A DNA stretch of 41,663 nucleotides from CAZBPZ01 sp964493955 (lineage in GTDB: Bacteria; Chloroflexota; Dehalococcoidia; Dehalococcoidales; Fen-1064). The stretch covers positions 1 through 41,663 of the forward strand of contig CAZBPZ010000004.1 of the NCBI GenBank assembly GCA_964493955.1, in the 5' to 3' direction. The first letter of the stretch is position 1. Every line of letters starts with the position of its first letter. Positions 7,873-14,932 of the stretch are shown here, piece by piece. A program made the translations under genes and the position numbers. The notes beneath the pieces were generated by a model. The model was not told where the DNA came from and made no database searches. It saw only the letters and a list, made by a program, of their open reading frames with translations.

Positions 7873-8553
7873 ATGGAAACGGAAAAGACCAGAGTGCTGA
7901 TACTGAGCCAGCAATCGCTCATCAGGCGGGGCATCACGCATACGCTCACCAGCAGCCAGGACATGGACATCGTGGGGGCGGGCGAGGTCTCCGAGGCCGT
8001 CCTGTCCCAGATTGATACCTCGCCCCCGGATGTGGCCATCGTGGACATTGACGGGACCGGCGAAAACGGGCTGACCCTGGCGCGGCGTATCCGTCAGCGG
8101 TCACCCAACATTGGCGTCGTCCTGCTGACCTCCAATGTCAACGATGACCAGCTCTTCCGCGCCCTCAAGGTGCAGGCCTCGGCCTGCCTTGACAAAGAGG
8201 TGAGCGACGAAGACCTGCTGGCCACCGTTCGTCTGGTGGCCAGCGGCAAACACCCCATCAACGACACCATCGCGGTACGCCCCAAGGTGGCAGAAAAGGT
8301 GCTCTCGCAATTCCAGGAGATGTCCTGGCGCAGCGAGGCCGAAGACATCATGTCCCCGCTGACACCGCGCGAAGTGGAGATACTGGACTATATCGCCCGG
8401 GGGTACCTCAACAAGCAGATAGCGGCCGAGCTCGGCATCAGCGAGCAGACCATCAAGAACCACGTCACATCCATCCTGCGCAAGCTGAATGCCAACGCCC
8501 GCACCGAGGCCGTTGTCCTGGCCATCAAACAGGGGGTGATTTCTATTTCCTAG
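7873..8553 (+). CDS. NarL/FixJ-type regulator with degenerate receiver domain
   Basis: A 226-residue protein. The N-terminal receiver-like domain (about 6-125) keeps Asp58 at the phosphoacceptor position (AIVDID), a Thr in VVLLTSN, and the Lys in CLDKE. The Asp-Asp pair that binds Mg2+ at the end of strand 1 is replaced by Ser12-Gln13 (RVLILSQQS). The C-terminal LuxR helix-turn-helix (about 160-222) is canonical: LTPREVEILDYIARGYLNKQ, then SEQTIKNHVTSILRKL. It should bind DNA as a dimer, but the receiver may be phosphorylation-independent. AGAGGAG at 7856-7862 precedes ATG 7873. No histidine kinase is adjacent. It sits between the cyclase and a GH3-like gene and is a candidate local regulator. 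Confidence 0.88.
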   Translation: METEKTRVLILSQQSLIRRGITHTLTSSQDMDIVGAGEVSEAVLSQIDTSPPDVAIVDIDGTGENGLTLARRIRQRSPNIGVVLLTSNVNDDQLFRALKVQASACLDKEVSDEDLLATVRLVASGKHPINDTIAVRPKVAEKVLSQFQEMSWRSEAEDIMSPLTPREVEILDYIARGYLNKQIAAELGISEQTIKNHVTSILRKLNANARTEAVVLAIKQGVISIS

Positions 8554-8747
8554 TTACCAGCCAGACAGGCAAATACTTTGCCGCGCCCGCAGGCGGCTAC
8601 ACGTTTCACCGGTGGTGGACCATCGGTACCGGTACCGAAGTACCGGACGTTTAAGAAAACGTTTAGGAACGTGGCCGCCTTCTTTAGTTCTTGTTTGGAC
8701 GGCAGGCCCTATAGTGACAGGGTGAAGCGGCGGAAAGAGGGACAGGA
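8554..8747 (+). promoter_or_regulatory. intergenic region with tandem GGTACC and ACGTTTA repeats
   Basis: Between the NarL-type gene and the GH3-like gene lie two abutting GGTACC units (8625-8636) followed by AGTACC (8639-8644), then two direct repeats ACGTTTARGAA at 8647-8657 and 8659-8669, with a further ACGTTTCA at 8601-8608. Spaced repeats in front of a gene that follows a LuxR-family regulator suggest an operator. A TATAGT hexamer at 8710-8715 is a possible -10 box, with a weak TTCTTG 16 bases upstream. Confidence 0.35.
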
Positions 8748-10373
8748 GTGAAAGGTATCCGGCTTCCCATCGTCAAATCAGAATATGACCGCACCTGGCA
8801 GAAGCACTGCGGCTTTCTTGACCTGACAATCGAGCAGTTTATGGCAGTACAGGAAGCACTGCTGGAACGGCAAGTCACCCGCATGGCCAGCTTCCCCCTG
8901 GGGCGTAAGCTCATGGGAGAGCGCCCCCCACGCAGCCTGGACGAGTTCCTCCACCGGGTGCCGCTTACCACCTACGCCGATTACGAAAGCGAGTTCCGCT
9001 GCAGGAACAGTGCTGCCCTGGCCGAAGAACCGCTTGTCTGGGCGCAGACCTCCGCCGCCGATGGTAGCTTCAAATACATCCCCTATACCCGCCGCTTTTA
9101 CGAGCACGCCCTGGAGCTACTGATGTCGGCCTTCATCCTGTCCTGTTCCCACCGGCGCGGCCAGAGCGACCTGGTAGAGGGTGACCGCGTACTCTTCAAC
9201 GTGGCCCCGCAACCGTACCTTTCCGGCATACTGGCAGCCGGGGCCTGCCGCAGCTTTGACCTGAAGCCGGTGCTGGAAGCCGGCGAGCACGACGCCCTGG
9301 ACTTCCGCGACAAGGTGGCCCGCGGCTTCGAGCAGTCCCTGAAGACGGGGGTTGATGTCCTGGTGGCCATGACCAGCGTCCTTGTCAAGATGGGCCGGGA
9401 CTTTGCCGACCTCTCGCATGGCGGCAACGGCCGCGGCCGGCGGCGCACGGTACACCCCGCCGCATTGTACCGTTATGCCTCGGCCCGGCTGCGCAGCCGG
9501 CTGGAGAAGCGCAGTATCCGGCCGGCTGACCTCTGGCCGGTAAAGTCCATCATCGGCTGGGGGATTGACACGCGCATCTACCGGGAAGAGGTACACAACT
9601 ACTGGGGCTGCTATCCCTACGAAATGCATGCCTGCACCGAGGCGGGTATCATCGCCCTGCAGGCCTGGGACCGGCACGACCTCACCCTGGTACCTACCTC
9701 CAACTTCTTCGAGTTTATCCCCGAAGAAGAGTGGCTGGCCTGCAAGGACAACCTCTTTGCCCAGCCGCGCACCGTCCTGTTGCCGGACGTGGTGCCGGGT
9801 GAACGCTACGAGCTGGTCATTACCGGGTTCTTCGGTATGCCCTTCCTCCGCTACCGCCTGGGCCATTTCATCCGGGTGACGGCCCTGGAAGACGCCGAGG
9901 CGGGCATCAGGCTGCCCCAGATTGTATTCGAGGCCCGGGCCGACGACCTGATTGATATCGGTGGCTTTACCCGCATCAGCGAGAAGACCATCGCCAGTGC
10001 CATTGCGGCCGCCGGGCTGCGGTGCGAAGACTGGCTGGCACGCCGGGAGATTGATGGTGACCGTGTCAGGCTATCACTGTACATCGAAGCAAACGGCCAC
10101 GCCGATGCGGCCGCCCTGGGCCGGGCCCTGCAGCGAGAGCTCACCCGCCTCGACCCCGGCTACCGTGACCTTGAGAGGATGCTGGAGGTCCGGCCGCTGG
10201 AGGTCACCCTCCTGCGTCCGGGCACCTTTTCCCGGTACTACGACCTGATGAGGGCCGAAGGGGCCGAACTACTGCAGCGGAAGCCGCCCCGGATGAATGC
10301 CTCCGACGATGTAGTTGGGCGCCTGCTGCGGTTGAGCAAGGAAAGCGAGGTAGCAGCGGGGAAAACCCGCTGA
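8748..10373 (+). CDS. GH3-superfamily acyl-adenylating enzyme relative
   Basis: A 541-residue protein with the layout of the GH3 family, ANL-related enzymes that adenylate a carboxylic acid and usually pass it to an amine. Family landmarks are VPLTTYADYESEF near residue 73, the ATP-loop region QTSAADGSFKYIPYT near 103, the HACTEAG segment near 297, and the hinge region FFGMPFLRYRLGHF. Two motifs deviate: the loop usually reads TSGTTG-K-P, and the hinge usually reads RYxxGD with Asp, here His. Activity may be altered or lost. GTG 8748 is used as start after AGAGGG. It precedes the HD-GYP gene by 19 bases. Substrate unknown. Confidence 0.72.
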   Translation: MKGIRLPIVKSEYDRTWQKHCGFLDLTIEQFMAVQEALLERQVTRMASFPLGRKLMGERPPRSLDEFLHRVPLTTYADYESEFRCRNSAALAEEPLVWAQTSAADGSFKYIPYTRRFYEHALELLMSAFILSCSHRRGQSDLVEGDRVLFNVAPQPYLSGILAAGACRSFDLKPVLEAGEHDALDFRDKVARGFEQSLKTGVDVLVAMTSVLVKMGRDFADLSHGGNGRGRRRTVHPAALYRYASARLRSRLEKRSIRPADLWPVKSIIGWGIDTRIYREEVHNYWGCYPYEMHACTEAGIIALQAWDRHDLTLVPTSNFFEFIPEEEWLACKDNLFAQPRTVLLPDVVPGERYELVITGFFGMPFLRYRLGHFIRVTALEDAEAGIRLPQIVFEARADDLIDIGGFTRISEKTIASAIAAAGLRCEDWLARREIDGDRVRLSLYIEANGHADAAALGRALQRELTRLDPGYRDLERMLEVRPLEVTLLRPGTFSRYYDLMRAEGAELLQRKPPRMNASDDVVGRLLRLSKESEVAAGKTR

Positions 10374-10392
10374 CGCTGAAAGAACCACGGCG

Positions 10393-12417
10393 ATGACAGA
10401 CTATCTTCTGGTACCCCTGGTGCAGGTTGTCTTCACGGTGCTGCTGCTGGCGGCCGTGCTGGTCAAGGGCAAGCCTCACGTGGCACGCCGGCCCTTTGCT
10501 TTCTTCCTGGCCAGCATGAGCCTCTGGGGCCTGTTTATCTTCCTCATGCGCCACGAGGCCAACCTCGCCACCGCCCTGGTCTGGGAGCGGTTTGTCTTCG
10601 TGGGCATACTGAGCGCCGCCCTGTTCTTCTACCGGTTCACCAACAGCCTCACCGGGGCCAGTCCCCGGAGATACATCTACTACGCGGTCCACCTTGCCTA
10701 CATCATCTCGCTGGGGCTGGTGCCCACCAGCCTGGTAGTCCGGGAGATGCAGGTAATGTGGTACGGCAAGGCGCCGGTGGTGGGGCCGCTGTTTGCCTTC
10801 TACGTGGGCAGTATCTACCTGCCGCTGGTGCTGAGCCTGGTCACGCTGATTAAGCACGCCCGCCACACCACCAGCCCCACCGAGCGCACCCGCAGCCAGT
10901 ATATCGCCGCCGGCCTGATAGTAATGTTCATCGGCGGGACAACCGACTACCTGCCGCCGCTGGGTATCAACATGTACCCGCTCGGCATCATCGGCAACAT
11001 CGTCTTCTGCGGGCTGGCCACGGTTGCCATGCTCCACTATGACATGCTCGAGATGAAGGTTGTCCTGCGCCGGGGTATTGCCTACGGCCTCGCCGGTGCC
11101 CTGCTGGTGGGTATCTTCGTAGGGCTGGTGATGCTGCTTGGCAGTGTCTTCCAGACCCCCCTCAGCCCAATCTCGCTGACAATCGCCTTCGTCTCGGTAC
11201 TCGTCACGGTGGTGGCCGTCACCCTCTTTCAGCCGGTTGTCCCCGCCATCCAGAACCTGGTGGACCGCTGGTTCCTGCGGGAACGTTTCGACCACCTCCA
11301 GGCGCTGAAACGCTTCCCGGAGGAAACACAGGACATCTCTGACCTCAAGCAACTCGGCTCCGCCTTCGTGACGGCCGTGGCCAACGGCATGCAGAGCCGG
11401 GCAGTCTTCCTCCTCCTGCCATCTGCCCGCAGGAAGGGTGAGTTCGTCACGCACTCGTACTACGGGACCAACAGGGCAGGCCAGCTCGCCTTCCAGGAGA
11501 GCAGCCTGCTCACGATGACGCTGAAATACGAAGACGCCCCGGTTGACACCGGTGACGCCGAGCTCAGCCCCACCCTGAGCGTCCTCACCGAACAGGAGCA
11601 GGCCGCTCTGGCAAGGCGCCAGATTGAGCTGCTGGTGCCGCTGAAGGCCCGGAACCAGCTCATCGGCATGCTGCTGCTGGCCAGCAAGCACTCCGGCAAG
11701 AAGTACTCCACCGAAGACCGCCGCCTGCTACACCGTGTCGCCCGTGAGGTGGCGGCCAATATTGATAATATCCTGGCCTACGAAAACATCCAGCAGGAAC
11801 ACGGCCAGCTGCTGGAGGCGCTGGACGGCATCATCCACGCCATGTCGCTCGTGGTCGAGACCAGGGACCCGTACACCGCCGGTCACCAGAAGCGCGTGGC
11901 CGATATCGCCTGTGCCATCGCCGGTGCCATGGGGCTGTCCGAGTGGGCGATCCGAGGCATCCGGGTTGCCGGGCTGCTGCACGACGTGGGTAAGCTCTCC
12001 GTGCCGGCCGAGATACTGAGCCGGCCAGGACGCCTCACCCCGTCCGAATTCGCCATCATTCGCAGCCACCCCCGGGTGAGCTACGACATCCTGGAGATGA
12101 TTGAGTTCCCGTGGCCGGTCAAAGAGGCCGTGCTGCAGCACCACGAGCGGCTGGACGGCTCGGGCTACCCCAGCGGCCTCAGCGGCGAGGATATCTGCCT
12201 CGAGGCCCGTATCCTCGGCGTGGCCGACGTGGTTGAAGCCATCTCCTCCCACCGCCCCTACCGGCCGGCGCTGGGCCTGGAGTACGCCATGAGGGAGATA
12301 CTCAACCAGAAGGGCATCCTGTACGACCCGAAGGTTGTTGACGCGTGCCTGAAGCTCTTCTCCGAGAAAGACAGCGTCCTGGAGCAGCTCCAGGAGACGG
12401 CCGGCACGCGCGGCTAG
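10393..12417 (+). CDS. 7TM-GAF-HD-GYP cyclic di-GMP phosphodiesterase
   Basis: A 674-residue protein. Seven transmembrane helices fill about residues 1-290, in the style of the N-terminal 7TM domain of histidine kinases. A GAF-like domain spans about 320-465. An HD-GYP domain spans about 470-660, with His in TAGHQKRV, His530-Asp531 in LLHDVGK, His in IIRSHP, His583-His584-Glu585, and the signature GYP at 591-593. All metal-binding positions visible are kept, so it should hydrolyse c-di-GMP to pGpG or GMP at the membrane. With the cyclase at 5852 it forms a make-and-break pair in one locus. No strong SD is visible before ATG 10393. Confidence 0.93.
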   Translation: MTDYLLVPLVQVVFTVLLLAAVLVKGKPHVARRPFAFFLASMSLWGLFIFLMRHEANLATALVWERFVFVGILSAALFFYRFTNSLTGASPRRYIYYAVHLAYIISLGLVPTSLVVREMQVMWYGKAPVVGPLFAFYVGSIYLPLVLSLVTLIKHARHTTSPTERTRSQYIAAGLIVMFIGGTTDYLPPLGINMYPLGIIGNIVFCGLATVAMLHYDMLEMKVVLRRGIAYGLAGALLVGIFVGLVMLLGSVFQTPLSPISLTIAFVSVLVTVVAVTLFQPVVPAIQNLVDRWFLRERFDHLQALKRFPEETQDISDLKQLGSAFVTAVANGMQSRAVFLLLPSARRKGEFVTHSYYGTNRAGQLAFQESSLLTMTLKYEDAPVDTGDAELSPTLSVLTEQEQAALARRQIELLVPLKARNQLIGMLLLASKHSGKKYSTEDRRLLHRVAREVAANIDNILAYENIQQEHGQLLEALDGIIHAMSLVVETRDPYTAGHQKRVADIACAIAGAMGLSEWAIRGIRVAGLLHDVGKLSVPAEILSRPGRLTPSEFAIIRSHPRVSYDILEMIEFPWPVKEAVLQHHERLDGSGYPSGLSGEDICLEARILGVADVVEAISSHRPYRPALGLEYAMREILNQKGILYDPKVVDACLKLFSEKDSVLEQLQETAGTRG

Positions 12418-12463
12418 GTAGGCTGCAAGGAAAGTCACCATTTACTGAAAGGAGGCTGGGGAA

Positions 12464-12924
12464 ATGAGGAAAAAAGGCATGGCCTGGGGGCTGGTGGTGG
12501 CCCTGGTCCTGGCACTGGTATTCCCGGCCGCAGCCCTGGCGGCCCCGCCGGAGACCGTGTCCATTGAGGCCACAGGCTATATCACCGGCATTACCCCCGG
12601 GGATGTTTTTCCTGCCGGTGACGGGTGGATTGTACGCAGCCGTGACATCTACGGCACCCTGAGCGGGGACATTGAAGGTAACTTCACCCTCACCTACAAG
12701 GCAAAGGTGGACAGCTACCAGGCCGGATGGTTCCACGGCACCCTGGCGGTGGACGGCTGGCCCCGCATCAAGGTGAAAGGGGTAAGCCAGCCGGTGCAGC
12801 TCGTACCGGTAGGGGGAGGCCGTTTCCTGCTGCAGGTCACCATCGGCGGCCGGTGGTGGGTTACCGGTAATGTGAACGCCCGCGGTACCCTGGACGCCAG
12901 CTTCCTGGCGATGCCGGTACTGGA
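12464..12924 (+). CDS. secreted protein of unknown function, truncated by the second scaffold gap
   Basis: At least 153 residues before the Ns. A clear Sec signal peptide (basic MRKKG, hydrophobic core, likely cleavage after AALA near residue 26) is followed by a beta-rich domain with paired Trp/Gly motifs (GWFHGTLAVDGWP, IGGRWWVTGNV). AGGAGG at 12450-12455 gives a strong SD for ATG 12464. No family recognised. It follows the HD-GYP gene by 46 bases and could be co-transcribed, possibly as an envelope or matrix protein. The C terminus lies in or beyond the gap. Confidence 0.7.
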
Positions 12925-13024
12925 NNNNNNNNNNNNNNNNNNNNNNNNNNNNNNNNNNNNNNNNNNNNNNNNNNNNNNNNNNNNNNNNNNNNNNNNNNNN
13001 NNNNNNNNNNNNNNNNNNNNNNNN
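12925..13024. other. 100-N scaffold join with non-overlapping flanks
   Basis: Exactly 100 Ns. Unlike the first gap, the flanks share no repeat, so real sequence of unknown length is missing here, including the end of the preceding gene. Confidence 0.9.
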
Positions 13025-13101
13025 GCGTCTGCAAAGGACCCCTGGCCGGGTAGAGGCCGGGCGTGCTATCCTCTGCTTACGCAACACCCGGAGGCAGGGG
13101 A

Positions 13102-13950
13102 TTGTTTGACTTCTGCGTGGTGGGCCACGTCACACGGGACATCGTGTACAGCGGCGGCCGCCGCCACGAGATGCCGGGCGGCAGCGCCCTCTACACCTCG
13201 CTGGCGCTGCGCTACCTCGGGGCGAGCGTGGCAGTGGTGACCTGTCTCGGCCGCGGCGACGAGCATCTCCTGCAGCCGCTGAGGGCCGCCGGGGTTGTAG
13301 TCCGTGCCACCCCGGCCAGCGCCACCACCACCTTTGAGAACCGGTATGATGCCTCGTACCACACCCGGCAGCAGCGGGTACTGGCCGTGGCTGATACCAT
13401 CCCAAGGGACAACCTGGCAGGCCTGGAGGCCGCCGCCTTTCACCTTGGCACGCTGACAGAAGGAGACATCGGGCCGGACGTTCTCCCCTGGCTGGCCAGC
13501 CGGGGAGCGGCCCTCTCGCTGGACGCGCAGGGCCTGCTGCGCCGTGTCCGAAACGACGGCCGGGTTGTGCTGCAGGACTGGCCGGGAAAGCTTACCGGGC
13601 TCCGGGGCATCACGGTGCTAAAAGCGAACGATGCCGAGGCACGTATCCTCTCCGGGGAGAGCGAGCCGGAGAGGATGGCACCCCGCCTGGCGGACATGGG
13701 GCCGGCCGAAGTCGTCGTTACGCTGGGGGCACAAGGGGCAATAGTCTATGCCAGCGGGGTACTCCACCAGGTCCCGGCCGTACCGGTGCCGCACCCGGCC
13801 GACCCCACCGGCTGCGGCGATACTTACATCGCCGGCTACCTCTTTGCCCGGCGCCAGCTCCAGCAGGGTCCGGCCGCCGCCGCCGAGTTTGCCGCCCGCC
13901 TGGCAGCGCAAAAGTTACGTAAAAGGGGGCCGCTCCTCCCGCAGAAATAG
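13102..13950 (+). CDS. PfkB-family sugar/nucleoside kinase
   Basis: A 282-residue ribokinase-like protein. It begins FDFCVVGHVTRDIV, has the substrate-side MPGGSALYTSLALRYLG motif, and ends with the ATP/anion-hole signature DPTGCGDTYIAGYL, where the Asp of GCGD is the catalytic base. TTG 13102 is preferred as start because GGAGG at 13090-13094 lies 7 bases upstream and the family starts there; an in-frame GTG at 13063 would add 13 residues. Phosphorylates an unidentified sugar, nucleoside or polyol using ATP in the cytoplasm. The protein is compact for the family. It converges on the archaellin-like gene. Confidence 0.88.
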   Translation: MFDFCVVGHVTRDIVYSGGRRHEMPGGSALYTSLALRYLGASVAVVTCLGRGDEHLLQPLRAAGVVVRATPASATTTFENRYDASYHTRQQRVLAVADTIPRDNLAGLEAAAFHLGTLTEGDIGPDVLPWLASRGAALSLDAQGLLRRVRNDGRVVLQDWPGKLTGLRGITVLKANDAEARILSGESEPERMAPRLADMGPAEVVVTLGAQGAIVYASGVLHQVPAVPVPHPADPTGCGDTYIAGYLFARRQLQQGPAAAAEFAARLAAQKLRKRGPLLPQK

Positions 13951-13962
13951 AAGCGGCCCCCT
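13924..13962 (-). terminator. terminator shared by the PfkB and archaellin-like genes
   Basis: Arms AGGGGGCCGCT and AGCGGCCCCCT (11 bp) enclose the pfkB stop codon. On the - strand the hairpin is followed by TTT and then ACG, so it best serves the archaellin-like gene ending at 13996. It probably also slows + strand transcription from the kinase gene. Confidence 0.7.
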
Positions 13963-13995
13963 CACCAACAGGCGGCACGCCCGCTGTGCCGCGCC

Positions 13996-14571
13996 TTAGT
14001 GAAGGTCCATGACGGTGAGGACAGCCCCCGGCAGGCGGCGCTGGATAGTCAGGGTGGCACCGGTGGGCGGGATTATCTGCAGGGTGAACGAGTCATACCC
14101 GTCGCACGTGGCCGAGTCCGGTATCGTCACCGTGACAACGTGTAGCTCGTCGGCCTCAATCAGGTTCTCGGCACCCCGCTCCGTACTGCCGGAGCTGAGC
14201 TCGCTCGTCCAGGTAACATCTTCCGAATGGACCTCGTCATCAAAGTAGTTGATGACCACCGAGTTCATGTCGAGCGCCTCGTCCGGCATCGTCAGCGACA
14301 CCGCAAAGACCACCTGCTCCAGCTTGGTGCCGTTGGGGCTGAGCCCCAGCACCGAACCCTGCAGGCTCAGGGTGGCCTGAGCTGACTCGAGACCCTGGTA
14401 AACGGCCGCCTTGCCTCTCTCCGCCGAGTAGATGCCGGCCGTCAGCACGCTGTAGGCCAGCACCGCTGCCACGGTAACGAAGGCAATGAGAATGATGGCC
14501 GTCTCCAGGCCGGTCATCCCCCGCTGGTCCCGATGCAACCTACGGAAAGCTCCTGTCCACTTGTTGCGCAT
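13996..14571 (-). CDS. archaellin-like (archaeal flagellin family) filament subunit
   Basis: A 191-residue protein. A basic leader of 18 residues ends in Arg-Gly, followed by MTGLETAIILIAFVTVAAVLAYSVLTAG, then YQGLESAQATLSLQGSVLG. This is the N-terminal helix and following segment typical of archaeal flagellins (archaellins), which are cut by a prepilin-peptidase-like enzyme and polymerise through this helix. The remaining 120 residues form a beta-rich outer domain. The ATG at 14571 follows GAGGAGG with a 5-base spacer. No archaellum motor genes (flaI/flaJ) are in the window. The protein may form a separate filament or join the type IV pilus machine. It is transcribed alone with its own terminator. 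Confidence 0.82.
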   Translation of the reverse strand: MRNKWTGAFRRLHRDQRGMTGLETAIILIAFVTVAAVLAYSVLTAGIYSAERGKAAVYQGLESAQATLSLQGSVLGLSPNGTKLEQVVFAVSLTMPDEALDMNSVVINYFDDEVHSEDVTWTSELSSGSTERGAENLIEADELHVVTVTIPDSATCDGYDSFTLQIIPPTGATLTIQRRLPGAVLTVMDLH

Positions 14572-14586
14572 TCCGGCCTCCTCGTC

Positions 14587-14704
14587 CTGTGCCGGCCTCC
14601 GGCACAGCCTGTCCTTTCTTTTCAGTAACGCCCCACCTCCTCGGGGCTGGGGCGGTCCTTTGTTTTGAGGGGATACCACGGGCGACTCGGCGCGGTATCC
14701 CCTC
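14587..14704 (-). promoter_or_regulatory. structured 5' leader of the archaellin-like gene: three hairpins
   Basis: Going 5' to 3' on the - strand: a hairpin with an 11-bp stem (GAGGGGATACC with its complement) at 14704-14667, a 7-bp stem CGCCCCA/TGGGGCG at 14654-14629 whose loop contains GAGGAGG, and a 9-bp stem with a 3-base loop (CTGTGCCGG/CCGGCACAG) at 14607-14587. The last ends 3 bases before the real SD at 14583-14577. This may be a stability or translation-control element. It lacks the conserved core of the c-di-GMP riboswitch classes I know. The stretch 14705-14865 upstream holds no gene; I could not assign a promoter in it. Confidence 0.5.
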
Positions 14705-14865
14705 GGCAAGAGAGGTAAGGTGACAGTGTACCAGGGTCTTGAGCCGGCCCAGCTGCCAGCTCCCGGCCCGATCACCTTCTTCGTACAAGAACACTCTAGC
14801 CCCCCGGCACTAAACAGCCCCTTAATAACCGGGGCCTTTTCCAAAAGATTTTCTAAAGCCCCAAA

Positions 14866-14895
14866 CAAAAAAGGCACAGCGCCTGGCTGTGCCTT
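14866..14895 (-). terminator. intrinsic terminator of the glycosyltransferase-GH130 gene
   Basis: Stem AAGGCACAGC with its complement (10 bp), loop of 5, then TTTTTTGTTT on the - strand. It lies 37 bases past the stop of the 1231-residue gene and separates it from the archaellin-like gene, which runs the same way. Confidence 0.88.
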
Positions 14896-14932
14896 CTCAA
14901 CCCTTGCTCTCCGGCCGGCCGGCTGGCCTCTA

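Noticed and set aside
10204..11691. 495-codon - strand frame opposite the HD-GYP gene
   Set aside because: Low-complexity Gln/His/Gly-rich translation without any motif; the + strand has a complete 7TM-GAF-HD-GYP protein over the same bases.
14572..14704. c-di-GMP riboswitch before the archaellin-like gene
   Set aside because: Neighbouring genes make it tempting, but the conserved core sequences and tetraloop-receptor pattern of the known classes are not visible on the - strand.
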